Source of the DNA: Pseudomonas laurylsulfativorans
GTDB lineage: Bacteria > Pseudomonadota > Gammaproteobacteria > Pseudomonadales > Pseudomonadaceae
Direction of reading: 5' to 3'
Length of the DNA stretch: 64,000 bases
NCBI RefSeq assembly: GCF_002906155.1
Contig: NZ_MUJK01000002.1
Location: forward strand, 744,001-808,000
The translations under genes were made by a program, and so were the position numbers. Below, one piece after another: positions 52,867-61,092 of this stretch. The notes below the pieces were generated by a model, which was not told where the DNA came from, ran no database searches, and saw only the letters and a program-made list of their open reading frames with translations. Position 1 is the stretch's first letter, and every line of letters begins with the position of its first letter.

Positions 52867-54699
52867 TCAATCGATCCCGACAAACCCACCGGTCTGGTGT
52901 TGCCACAACCGCGCATACAGACCGCCATGGGCGAGCAGTTCGGCGTGGGTTCCGGTTTCGGCGATCTTGCCGTTTTCCAGCACCACCAGCCGGTCCATCC
53001 GGGCGATGGTCGAGAGCCGGTGAGCGATGGCGATCACGGTTTTGCCCTGCATCAGGGTTTCGAGACTTTCCTGGATCGCCGCTTCGACTTCCGAATCCAG
53101 TGCCGAGGTGGCCTCGTCCATGATCAGGATCGGTGCGTCCTTGAGCAGTACACGGGCGATGGCGATGCGCTGGCGTTGACCGCCGGAGAGTTTCACCCCG
53201 CGCTCACCGACGTGGGCATCAAAACCGGTGCGACCTTCAGCGTCCGACAGTGAAGGAATGAAACCGTCAGCCCGGGCCTTGTGCACCGCTTCCCAGAGTT
53301 CGGCGTCGGTGGCGTCGGGCTTGCCGTACAGCAGGTTGTCGCGGATCGAACGGTGCAGCAGCGAGGTGTCCTGGGTGATCATGCCGATGCGTTCGCGCAG
53401 GCTTTCCTGGCTGACGTCGGCGATGTTCTGGCCGTCGATCAGGATGCGTCCGCCTTCGACGTCGTACAGGCGCAGCAGCAGGTTCACCAGGGTCGATTTG
53501 CCGGCACCGGACGGGCCGATCAGGCCGATTTTCTCGCCAGCCTTGATGGTCAGGTTGAGGTCGCCGATGATCCCGCTCTGCTTGCCGTAGTGGAAATCCA
53601 CCTGTTCGAAGCGCACTTCGCCACGGGCCACCGCCAGGGGTTTAGCCTGGTCGCGGTCGGTGACGCTGACCGGTTGCGAGATGGTCTGCAGGCCGTCCTG
53701 CACCATGCCGATGTTTTCGAAGATGCCGGTCACCACCCACATGATCCAGCCGGACATGTTGACGATGCGGATCACCAGGCCGGTGGCCAGGGCAATCGCC
53801 CCCACGCTGATCAGCGACTGTGTCCACAACCACAGGGCCAGGCCGGTGGTGCAGACGATCAGCAGGCCGTTCATGCTGGTGATGACCACGTCCATGCTGG
53901 TGACCACACGGCCGGCCAGTTGGGCTTTTTCGGTCTGTTCCTTGATCGCTTCGCGGGCGTACTGCTGCTCGAAATGGGTATGGGCGAACAGCTTCAGGGT
54001 GGTGATGTTGGTGTAGCCGTCGACAATCCGCCCCATGAGTTTGGAGCGCGCATCGGACGCCACCACCGAGCGATCCTTGACCCGTGGCACGAAATAGCAG
54101 AGGGCGCCGATGAAGGAGAAGATCCATGTCAGCAGCGGGATCATCAGGCGCCAGTCGGCTTCGGCGAACAGCACCAGCGAACTGATGGCATAGATCAGCA
54201 CATGCCACAACGCATCCACGGCTTGCACGGCGGAATCGCGCAGTGAGTTACCGGTTTGCATGATGCGTTGGGCGATGCGCCCGGCGAAGTCGTTCTGGAA
54301 GAAATTCAGGCTTTGCTTGAGCACGTAGCTATGGTTCTGCCAGCGGATCATGCTGGTCATGCTGGGGCTCAGGGTCTGGTGCACCAGCAGGTCATGCAAG
54401 CCCACGAATATCGGGCGCAACACGAGCGCAACCACCACCATCCAGGTCAGTTCAAGGGCGTGCTCCTTGAACAGATTGACGTTCGGTGTGCCCTGGGCCA
54501 AATCGATGATGCGGCTCAGGTAGCTGAACAACGCCACTTCGATCAAGGCACCAATAAGGCCGACGATCAGCAGGGCGGCAAAGCTCGGCCAGACCTGCTT
54601 GAGGTAATAGGTATAAAAAGGGAAAACCCGGTCCGGCGGAGACGCCGTCGGTGCTTCACGGAAAACATCGATCAGTTTTTCAAAACGGCGATAAAGCAT
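52867..54699 (-). CDS. ABC transporter, fused permease/ATPase (MsbA/LmrA-like exporter)
   Basis: A 610-residue half-transporter that should work as a homodimer. The membrane domain spans about residues 35-320. The ATPase follows with GLIGPSGAGKSTLVNLLLRL (Walker A), LSGGQRQRIAIARVLL (signature) and ILIMDEATSALDSEVEAA (Walker B). Lipid and drug export are both possible; it is probably not the essential msbA, as no lpxK is beside it. Its best RBS (AAAGGAG, 54724-54730) lies 24 nt before the ATG, with a hairpin between. Confidence 0.9.
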   Translation of the reverse strand: MLYRRFEKLIDVFREAPTASPPDRVFPFYTYYLKQVWPSFAALLIVGLIGALIEVALFSYLSRIIDLAQGTPNVNLFKEHALELTWMVVVALVLRPIFVGLHDLLVHQTLSPSMTSMIRWQNHSYVLKQSLNFFQNDFAGRIAQRIMQTGNSLRDSAVQAVDALWHVLIYAISSLVLFAEADWRLMIPLLTWIFSFIGALCYFVPRVKDRSVVASDARSKLMGRIVDGYTNITTLKLFAHTHFEQQYAREAIKEQTEKAQLAGRVVTSMDVVITSMNGLLIVCTTGLALWLWTQSLISVGAIALATGLVIRIVNMSGWIMWVVTGIFENIGMVQDGLQTISQPVSVTDRDQAKPLAVARGEVRFEQVDFHYGKQSGIIGDLNLTIKAGEKIGLIGPSGAGKSTLVNLLLRLYDVEGGRILIDGQNIADVSQESLRERIGMITQDTSLLHRSIRDNLLYGKPDATDAELWEAVHKARADGFIPSLSDAEGRTGFDAHVGERGVKLSGGQRQRIAIARVLLKDAPILIMDEATSALDSEVEAAIQESLETLMQGKTVIAIAHRLSTIARMDRLVVLENGKIAETGTHAELLAHGGLYARLWQHQTGGFVGID

Positions 54700-54708
54700 G
54701 TTGTTTTC

Positions 54709-54722
54709 GCCCGCGAACGGGC
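54709..54722 (-). promoter_or_regulatory. UUCG-loop hairpin between RBS and start of the ABC transporter gene
   Basis: On the coding strand GCCCG-TTCG-CGGGC, lying between AAAGGAG and the ATG. If folded, it shortens the effective RBS spacing from 24 to about 10 nt. Confidence 0.45.
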
Positions 54723-54742
54723 TCTCCTTTAAACGGTTTGAG

Positions 54743-54765
54743 CGTTGCCGGCAAAGCCGGCAACG
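54743..54765. other. Strong GC hairpin upstream of the ABC transporter gene
   Basis: CGTTGCCGGC-AAA-GCCGGCAACG, 10-bp arms. No T-run follows on either strand, so it may be a processing or attenuation hairpin between the cyclophilin and ABC genes. Confidence 0.5.
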
Positions 54766-54792
54766 GCTCGGACATCCTTGTCCAGCTTAGTC

Positions 54793-55350
54793 TCAGTCGA
54801 TGCGCTTGGCCGACTTGATGAAGACCGGATCGGCTGGCACGTCTTTCATGCCGCCACGCATGGTGGTTGGCGAATTGACGATGATGTCGACCACGTCCAT
54901 GCCTTTGACCACTTTGCCGAACACCGCGTAGCCGTCGCCCTGGTCAAGGAAGTCGTTGTCCTTGACGTTGATGAAGAACTGGCTGGTGGCCGAGTCAGGC
55001 ACCGAGGTACGGGCCATGGACAAGGTGCCACGCACGTTGACCAGGCCGTTCTTGTGCTCGTTCTTGATCGGTGCCTGGGTGTCTTTTTGCTGCATGGCCT
55101 GAGTGAAACCACCACCCTGGACCATGAACCCCGGGATCACCCGGTGGAAAATCGTGTTGTTGTAGAAGCCACTGTCTACGTACTCAAGAAAGTTCTTGGT
55201 ACTGATCGGGGCCTTGACCGGGTCCAGCTCGATTTCGATCTGGCCGTTGGTGGTGTCCAGCAGCACATGCGGGGCTTTTTCCGGCGTCGCGGCCATCAGG
55301 TTGGCGGCAAACAGGACAGAGCCTGCGGCGAGGGCGATTTTTTTCAGCAT
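54793..55350 (-). CDS. ppiA: Periplasmic cyclophilin-type peptidyl-prolyl isomerase
   Basis: A 185-residue exported isomerase that speeds proline cis-trans steps in periplasmic folding. The signal peptide ends ...AANLMA before [27 protein letters not shown] holds the catalytic Arg and substrate Gln, and [20 protein letters not shown] the second active-site strand. Length and signal peptide fit PpiA rather than cytoplasmic PpiB. It starts 3 bp after the alpha/beta hydrolase stop, so the two are co-transcribed. Confidence 0.92.
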   Translation of the reverse strand: MLKKIALAAGSVLFAANLMAATPEKAPHVLLDTTNGQIEIELDPVKAPISTKNFLEYVDSGFYNNTIFHRVIPGFMVQGGGFTQAMQQKDTQAPIKNEHKNGLVNVRGTLSMARTSVPDSATSQFFINVKDNDFLDQGDGYAVFGKVVKGMDVVDIIVNSPTTMRGGMKDVPADPVFIKSAKRID

Positions 55351-55353
55351 GGG

Positions 55354-56157
55354 TCAGTGATCCTGAGTGGTGGTGTCGACTGCGGTCAGAAACTTTAGCA
55401 GTGTTTGGTTGAAGTGGTCCGGCTGGTCCAGCGGCGTGGCGTGGCGTGAATCGGCGATCACCACCAGCCGCGCGTCGGGCAGCAGTTTTACGTAGTTTTC
55501 CTTCAGCTCCACCGGTGTGTAGTCACGGTCGGCGCTGACGATGAGGGTTGGACAGGTAACCTTCGAAAGTCGTTCCTGGACCCCCCAGCCCACAATGGCA
55601 TTGAAGCTGGCGAGATAAGCATGTTTGTCGTTTTTTGCCCAGCGTTCGGCCATTTTTTGTCGCAAGTCGGCCTGCTCGGGCTTCGGAAACAACTTGCCGC
55701 CCAAGGCTTTGCCGATGGTGCGCAGGCTGAGTGCGTGCATCAGGCTCCAGCGTTTGAACCACTGCCAGTAATCGTCGCGGCTGCGCAGTTTGACCTCGGG
55801 CGCGCTGTTGACGATGCACAGGCTCTTGAGCAGTTGCGGCTGATCCACGCCCAGTTGAAAGCCGATCATGCCGCCCATGGACAGGCCGACATAATGTGCC
55901 GGGCCGAGATTGAGGTGCTCGATCAGCGCAATCAGGTCGGCGCTGAAACCAGCGATGCTGTAGCGCTCCCGGGGTTTGTCCGACCGGCCGTGACCGCGGA
56001 CATCCGGGACAATCACCCGGTAGCGGGTGGCCAGGGCCGGGATCTGTTTTTCCCAGTCCAGTGTGCTGGAACCGAGGCCGTGGACCAGCAGCAGCGGCGT
56101 GCCGTGGCCATATTCCTCATAGTGCAGGTTGCAACCTTCGTGTTCGAAATAGGCCAT
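55354..56157 (-). CDS. Alpha/beta hydrolase
   Basis: A 267-residue cytoplasmic hydrolase. LLLVHGLGSSTLDWEK gives the oxyanion HG motif, YVGLSMGGMIGFQL the nucleophilic Ser elbow, LIVSADRDYTPVELKE the Asp and VIADSRHATPLDQPDHF the His. A lid of about 60 residues sits between strands 6 and 7 (WFKRWSLMHALSLRTIGKAL). It resembles 3-oxoadipate enol-lactonase and related esterases, but no aromatic pathway gene is near. It lies 14 bp downstream of the LysR gene on the same strand. Confidence 0.88.
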   Translation of the reverse strand: MAYFEHEGCNLHYEEYGHGTPLLLVHGLGSSTLDWEKQIPALATRYRVIVPDVRGHGRSDKPRERYSIAGFSADLIALIEHLNLGPAHYVGLSMGGMIGFQLGVDQPQLLKSLCIVNSAPEVKLRSRDDYWQWFKRWSLMHALSLRTIGKALGGKLFPKPEQADLRQKMAERWAKNDKHAYLASFNAIVGWGVQERLSKVTCPTLIVSADRDYTPVELKENYVKLLPDARLVVIADSRHATPLDQPDHFNQTLLKFLTAVDTTTQDH

Positions 56158-56171
56158 GCATACACTCCGTG

Positions 56172-57095
56172 TCAGGCTTGTGCGGGGGCGGCGAACGGTG
56201 CGTCCAGTGGTGCGGTGTCGAACGTACGCAGCAGTTCGATGAGAATCTGCGTGGCGGGCCCGAGCGGTTTGTCCTTGTTCGAATACAGGTAAAAGCTCGG
56301 GTTGCGGCTACCGCCCTGATCCAACGGTAGCAGCTTGAGCGTCCCTTCCTTGAGTTCCCGTTCGATCATGTGCCGCGGCAGCCACGCAAACCCCAGACCG
56401 CTGCTGACGAAGGTGGCGGCGGTGGCCAGGCTGCCGACGGTCCAGCGCTGTTCGGCACCAAGCCAGCCGACGTCCCGTGGTTGCTGGCGCCCCGAGTCGC
56501 GGATCACCACTTGCATTTGGCTTTCCAGGTCCTGGAAGCTCAGTTCGCGGTTGAGGCGGTGCAGGGGATGTTCCGGGTGGGCGACTGCGACGAATTCGAC
56601 GTCGCTCAATTCCGCGCCCAGATAACCGGGAATACTGAACCCAGTAATGGCCAGGTCGGCGACGCCTTCGAGCAAGACTTCCTCCACGCCCGACAGCACT
56701 TCCTCACGCAGACGCACCCGGCAGCCGCGGCTTTGCGGCATGAACGCGGTCAAGGCGCGCACGAGGCGGGCGCTTGGGTAAGCGGCGTCGACCACCAGGC
56801 GCACTTCGGCTTCCCAGCCCTGCTCCATGTGATGGGCCAGGTCCTCGAGTTGACTGGCCTGTTTGACCAATTGCCGGGAGCGGCGCAACAGCACGCCGCC
56901 GGCTTCGGTCAGCACGGCCTTGCGTCCGTCGATGCGCAGCAACGGTACGCCGAGCTGATCCTGCATGCGTGCCACGGTGTAGCTGACCGACGATTGCGAG
57001 CGATGCAGCGCCTCGGCGGCCTGGGCGAAACCGCCATGATCGACTACGGCTTGCAGCGTTCGCCATTGATCAAGGGTCACGCGGGGCGCTTTCAT
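56172..57095 (-). CDS. LysR-family transcriptional regulator
   Basis: A 307-residue LysR protein with a full helix-turn-helix (QAVVDHGGFAQAAEALHRSQ, then SSVSYTVARMQDQLGVPLL) and an effector domain (LRLVVDAAYPSARLVRAL-like strand). It is first in a minus-strand run with the alpha/beta hydrolase and cyclophilin genes, and is divergent from a small secreted protein with only 49 bp between starts. Its target could be either side. Confidence 0.9.
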   Translation of the reverse strand: MKAPRVTLDQWRTLQAVVDHGGFAQAAEALHRSQSSVSYTVARMQDQLGVPLLRIDGRKAVLTEAGGVLLRRSRQLVKQASQLEDLAHHMEQGWEAEVRLVVDAAYPSARLVRALTAFMPQSRGCRVRLREEVLSGVEEVLLEGVADLAITGFSIPGYLGAELSDVEFVAVAHPEHPLHRLNRELSFQDLESQMQVVIRDSGRQQPRDVGWLGAEQRWTVGSLATAATFVSSGLGFAWLPRHMIERELKEGTLKLLPLDQGGSRNPSFYLYSNKDKPLGPATQILIELLRTFDTAPLDAPFAAPAQA

Positions 57096-57144
57096 GTTGA
57101 GCTCCTCTTGTCCTAAGCTGGCAGCCCTTACTGGAGGCTGCTGA

Positions 57145-57459
57145 ATGAAAAAATTCTGTTGTGTGCTGCTGGCGCTGCTACCGCTGACGGCGTTTGCTTA
57201 TCCGATTGATGTGCAAAAGAACCTCAACGGAATGAAGATCGACTACGAAACCTTCGACACCGATAGCGATATCGGCTCCATCCGGGTGGCCAACTACGGC
57301 GATGTCGATGCGAGCTGCAAGGCGGTTTTCAGTAATGGCCCGGAAGCACCCCGCACTCGCAAGATCGATGTGCCGGCCGGAAAACACAAAAACGCCACGG
57401 CCAAATTCAGCCGCAACATCATCAAACTGCGCATCGAGCTGACCTGCACCCCGAAATAA
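57145..57459 (+). CDS. Small exported protein of unknown function
   Basis: A 104-residue protein with signal peptide MKKFCCVLLALLPLTAFA cut before YPIDV. The mature part has two cysteines (ASCKAVF and ELTCTPK) that could form a disulfide, and strands suggestive of an immunoglobulin-like sandwich (IGSIRVANYGDVDASCK). ATG with GGAGG upstream. Similar pseudomonad proteins are sometimes mislabelled as 3-phosphoglycerate kinase; no kinase motif is present. Confidence 0.75.
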   Translation: MKKFCCVLLALLPLTAFAYPIDVQKNLNGMKIDYETFDTDSDIGSIRVANYGDVDASCKAVFSNGPEAPRTRKIDVPAGKHKNATAKFSRNIIKLRIELTCTPK

Positions 57460-57468
57460 CTTCAAACT

Positions 57469-57613
57469 CCTGTGGGAGCGGGCCCTGTGGCGAGGGGGCT
57501 TGCCCCCGTTTGAGTGCGCAGCACTCACAAGATCTTCGGTGCACCAGAGATTTTGGGGCTGCTTCGCAGCCCAACGGGGGCAAGCCCCCTCGCCACAAGC
57601 CCGCTCCCACAGG
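57469..57613. repeat. Composite nested REPIN, GGCGAGGGGGC family
   Basis: Outer arms CCTGTGGGAGCGGGC (57469-57483) and GCCCGCTCCCACAGG (57599-57613) enclose the inner GTGGCGAGGGGGC pair. It is almost the same sequence as the element at 10324-10473. Confidence 0.9.
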
Positions 57614-57739
57614 GTATGTTGAGCTTATAAACGAATTTATTGATGGGTTATAGCAGTTATTTGCGCTTTTTCATCGATATGACTCTGTTTAACCTTCACT
57701 CCATCGACCTACAGCATTCTCAGATGGAGGCTACATCCC

Positions 57740-58339
57740 ATGTCCCGCGTTCTGATCATCGAAAGCAGTGCCCGTCAGCAAGACTCGGTTTCCCGTCAAC
57801 TGACCCAGACTTTCATCAGCCAGTGGAAAGCCGCTCACCCGAATGACCAGATCACCGTCCGGGACCTGGCCGTCAAGCCGGTTCCGCACCTGGACATCAA
57901 CCTGCTGGGTGGCTGGATGAAACCCGCCGAGCAGCGCAGCGACATCGAACAGGCGTCGCTGGAACGCTCCAACCAGTTGACCGACGAATTGCTCGCCGCC
58001 GATGTACTGGTCATGGCCGCGCCCATGTACAACTTTGCAATCCCCAGCACCCTGAAAGCCTGGCTCGACCATGTGCTGCGTGCCGGCGTCACTTTCAAGT
58101 ACACCGAAACCGGCCCGCAAGGCCTGCTCAGCGGCAAGCGTGCTTATGTGCTGACGGCTCGCGGCGGCATCTATGCTGGCAGCACCGCCGATCACCAGGA
58201 ACCGTACCTGCGTCAGGTCATGGGCTTCATCGGTATCCACGACGTGACGTTCATCCACGCCGAAGGCATGAACCTGGGGGGGGATTTCCAGGAGAAAGGC
58301 CTGAACCAGGCGAACGCCAAGCTTTCGCAAGTGGCCTGA
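57740..58339 (+). CDS. azoR: FMN-dependent NADH:quinone oxidoreductase (azoreductase)
   Basis: A 199-residue flavodoxin-fold enzyme that reduces quinones and azo dyes by two electrons. VLIIESSARQQDSVSRQLTQ is the FMN phosphate loop, MAAPMYNFAIPSTLKAWLDH the family signature, and LTARGGIYAGS the third FMN loop. ATG at 57740, with GGAGG about 10 bases upstream. Pseudomonads carry several azoR paralogues and this one cannot be numbered from sequence alone. A strong terminator lies 110 bp downstream. Confidence 0.92.
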   Translation: MSRVLIIESSARQQDSVSRQLTQTFISQWKAAHPNDQITVRDLAVKPVPHLDINLLGGWMKPAEQRSDIEQASLERSNQLTDELLAADVLVMAAPMYNFAIPSTLKAWLDHVLRAGVTFKYTETGPQGLLSGKRAYVLTARGGIYAGSTADHQEPYLRQVMGFIGIHDVTFIHAEGMNLGGDFQEKGLNQANAKLSQVA

Positions 58340-58447
58340 CCCGTTAATCGCCAGATAATCACTGGATGGTCTAGTGACCTGGCGCACCCCTTCAAGCCTG
58401 TACGCGCATCGAACCTCCCTTCGCACTTGTTGCTCCTGAGTGCTCTG

Positions 58448-58485
58448 GCCCGATTGAACGCTTTAGCGAGATCGGGCTTTTTTTT
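58448..58485 (+). terminator. Intrinsic terminator of azoR
   Basis: GCCCGAT and ATCGGGC arms around a 16-base loop that can pair further (CGCT/AGCG), followed by eight T residues. Confidence 0.9.
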
Positions 58486-58512
58486 GCTCAGGATTTAATG
58501 CCCCCACAACCC

Positions 58513-58606
58513 CCTGTAAGAGCTAGCTTGCTAGCGATGGCGGTGGATCAGTCGGCATCATTGTTGCCTGACATTCAGCTATCGCTAGCAAGCTAGCTCC
58601 TACAGG
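58513..58606. repeat. REP doublet, GCTAGC variant
   Basis: CTGTAAGAGCTAGCTTGCTAGCGATGG and inverse ATCGCTAGCAAGCTAGCTCC flank about 40 bp. The core has changed to GCTAGC on both arms and both copies, so pairing is retained. Confidence 0.85.
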
Positions 58607-58691
58607 AGGTTGGGTGTTTTCCGATAGCTTTCAGGGATCGCGATTCAAGGCAAAACCCGCTATCGTCGCCGCCATTCGAAATGAGGCGAGC

Positions 58692-59558
58692 ATGGGCTAT
58701 CTACTTTTTGTCACGCTGATCCAGGCGTTTTCCTTCAGTTTGATCGGCGAATACCTGGCCGGTCATGTCGACAGTTACTTCGCAGTGCTGGTACGCGTGC
58801 TGCTGGCAGGGCTGGTGTTCATTCCACTGACTCGCTGGCGCTCGGTGGAGCCGGCGTTCATGCGCGGCATGCTGCTGATCGGCGCATTGCAGTTCGGTGT
58901 GACCTACGTCTGCCTGTACCTGAGCTTTCGCGTACTGACGGTGCCGGAAGTGCTGCTGTTCACCATCCTCACGCCGCTGCACGTGACCCTGATTGAAGAT
59001 GCACTGAATCGTCGCTTCAATCCCTGGGCCCTGGTGGCGGCGCTGGTGGCCGTGGCGGGAGCGGCGGTGATTCGCTTTGACCGGATCAACCCGGACTTCT
59101 TCATGGGCTTCCTGTTGCTGCAACTGGCCAATTTCACCTACGCCGCCGGGCAGGTGCTCTACAAACACCTGGTCGCCCGCCACCCGAGCGACCTGCCGCA
59201 TTACCGGCGTTTCGGCTACTTCTACCTCGGCGCACTGGCGGTGGCGTTGCCAGCGTTTCTGTTGTTCGGCAAACAGAACTTCCTTCCGGAAGCGCCGCTG
59301 CAATGGGGCGTGCTGCTGTTCCTCGGCCTGGTCTCCACGGCTTTGGGGCTTTACTGGTGGAACAAAGGTGCGTGCCTGGTCAACGGCGGGACATTGGCGG
59401 TGATGAACAACCTGCATGTGCCGGTGGGGTTGCTGATCAATCTGCTGATCTGGAATCAGCATGAAGAGCTGGGGCGATTGTTGCTCGGCGGTTCGGTGAT
59501 TTTGCTGGCGGTGTGGATCAGTCGGTTGGGTGTGCGCCAATCGGTGGTGGCACGCTGA
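58692..59558 (+). CDS. EamA/DMT-family transporter
   Basis: A 288-residue carrier with ten helices. FSLIGEYLAGHVDSYFAVLV, FTILTPLHVTLIEDALNRRF and ALGLYWWNKGACLVNGGTLA follow the carboxylate/amino acid/amine exporter subgroup. The frame starts at 58614 within a REP element, but the ATG at 58692 with a GAGGCGAGC site is the likely start. It is convergent with the MscS-type channel gene; the substrate is unknown. Confidence 0.85.
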   Translation: MGYLLFVTLIQAFSFSLIGEYLAGHVDSYFAVLVRVLLAGLVFIPLTRWRSVEPAFMRGMLLIGALQFGVTYVCLYLSFRVLTVPEVLLFTILTPLHVTLIEDALNRRFNPWALVAALVAVAGAAVIRFDRINPDFFMGFLLLQLANFTYAAGQVLYKHLVARHPSDLPHYRRFGYFYLGALAVALPAFLLFGKQNFLPEAPLQWGVLLFLGLVSTALGLYWWNKGACLVNGGTLAVMNNLHVPVGLLINLLIWNQHEELGRLLLGGSVILLAVWISRLGVRQSVVAR

Positions 59559-59562
59559 CCCC

Positions 59563-59586
59563 TGTGGGAGCGGGCTTGCTCCCACA
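59563..59586. repeat. Single REP palindrome
   Basis: TGTGGGAGC and GCTCCCACA around GGGCTT, between the convergent DMT and mechanosensitive channel genes. Confidence 0.8.
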
Positions 59587-59601
59587 TTTGTTCTTGGGGT
59601 G

Positions 59602-60900
59602 TCACATGATGTGTTTTTCGGGCTCGGGAATGTAACTTGCACCGAGCACCGCAGGCAGTAACCCCGCACGCAAATCCGTACCGCTCGGCTGCTGATACAG
59701 GTTCAAGCCAAACTCCGGCAGCACCGCCAGCAGGTAGTCGAAAATATCCCCCTGGATCCGCTCGTAATCGGCCCACGCCGTGGTGCGGGTAAAACAGTAG
59801 ATCTCCAGCGGAATACCCTGGGCCGTGGTCTGCATCTGTCGAACCATGCAGGTCATGTTCGGCTGGATCCCCGGGTGACTCTTCAGGTAGGCCAGCGCAT
59901 AGGCACGCAAAGTGCCGATGTTGGTCATGCGGCGGCGGTTTGCCGACATGGCCGCGACGTTGCCCTGGGCTTCGTTCCAGGCCTTGAGTTCGGCCTGTTT
60001 GCGGGTCATGTAGTCGGTGAGTAAGTGCACCTGGGACAGCTTCTGTTCTTCATCGTCACGCAGAAAGCGTACGCCGCTGGCGTCGATGAACAGGCTGCGT
60101 TTGATCCGGCGACCACCGGAAGCCTGCATGCCGCGCCAGTTCTTGAACGACTCGGACATCAGGCGCCAGGTCGGGATCGAGACGATGGTCTTGTCGAAAT
60201 TCTGCACCTTGACCGTGTGCAAGGTGATGTCCACCACATCGCCATCGGCGCCCACCTGGGGCATCTCGATCCAGTCGCCGACCCGCAGCATGTCATTGCT
60301 GGTCAACTGCACGCTGGCGACAAACGACAGCAGCGTGTCCTTGTAGACCAACAGGATCACCGCCGACATGGCACCCAGCCCCGACAGCAGCAACAGCGGC
60401 GAGCGGTCGATCAGGGTGGCGACGATGATGATTGCGCCAAACACGTACAACACCATTTTCGCCAGTTGCACATAGCCTTTGATTGAGCGGGTGCGGGCGT
60501 GCTCTGTGCGGGCGTAGATGTCCAGGAGGGCGTTGAGCAAGGCGCTGACCGCCAGCAGCAGAAACAGGAAGGTGAAAGACAGCGCGACGTTGCCGAGAAA
60601 ATTCAGGCTGGTTTTGCTCAGGTCCGGCACCAGATTGAGACCGAACTGGATCACTAGCGACGGCGTGATCTGTGCCAGGCGATGGAACACTTTGTTCTGC
60701 AGGAAATCATTGATCCAATGCAAGGCCGGCTGGCGACCTAGCATTTTGGTCGCGTGCAATATGAGGTAACGCGCCACCCGTCCGAGGAACAGCGCAATCG
60801 CCAACAGCAACAACAGCGACAGGCTGGAGTGCACGAGCGGGTGCTGATCGAGGGCACCCCAAAGGTCCAGGACGTTGGTCCAGAGCTGTTTGATATCCAT
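59602..60900 (-). CDS. MscS-family mechanosensitive channel (YbdG-like)
   Basis: A 432-residue inner-membrane channel with about five helices. LLLLSGLGAMSAVILLVYKD is the pore helix TM3, with its Gly/Ala packing face. DMLRVGDWIEMPQVGADGDV and DITLHTVKVQNFDKTIVSIP are the MscS beta domain. A soluble C-terminal extension with KNWRGMQASGGRRIKRSLFI resembles E. coli YbdG, a channel with low conductance activated by mild osmotic shock. The ATG at 60900 is preferred to the TTG two codons before it. Confidence 0.9.
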   Translation of the reverse strand: MDIKQLWTNVLDLWGALDQHPLVHSSLSLLLLLAIALFLGRVARYLILHATKMLGRQPALHWINDFLQNKVFHRLAQITPSLVIQFGLNLVPDLSKTSLNFLGNVALSFTFLFLLLAVSALLNALLDIYARTEHARTRSIKGYVQLAKMVLYVFGAIIIVATLIDRSPLLLLSGLGAMSAVILLVYKDTLLSFVASVQLTSNDMLRVGDWIEMPQVGADGDVVDITLHTVKVQNFDKTIVSIPTWRLMSESFKNWRGMQASGGRRIKRSLFIDASGVRFLRDDEEQKLSQVHLLTDYMTRKQAELKAWNEAQGNVAAMSANRRRMTNIGTLRAYALAYLKSHPGIQPNMTCMVRQMQTTAQGIPLEIYCFTRTTAWADYERIQGDIFDYLLAVLPEFGLNLYQQPSGTDLRAGLLPAVLGASYIPEPEKHIM

Positions 60901-61092
60901 GGTCAAAAACGATTCTTCTGTAGGGCGCGAGAGGGGATTAGAGCATTTAAGACGCTTTGTATTACGTTTGGAGAAAATTCACGCAACAAAAAACCAACTG
61001 TTTACCGCCATTTGTATAAAGAAACTCGGCCTGAGCGCTCGAAACCGTTACCCTATGCAGCTGTTTTTTTGCATTTCTTCGAGGTAGCACCC

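Larger units (their letters stand above)
58340..58691. other. Intergenic region after azoR
   Basis: 352 bp with no supported gene. It contains the terminator at 58448-58485 and a REP doublet at 58513-58606. The 108 bp between the azoR stop and the terminator is a long 3' untranslated tail without recognisable structure. Confidence 0.55.

Noticed and set aside
57145..57459. Label of 3-phosphoglycerate kinase seen on similar small Pseudomonas proteins
   Set aside because: The protein is 104 residues with a signal peptide and has no nucleotide-binding motif.
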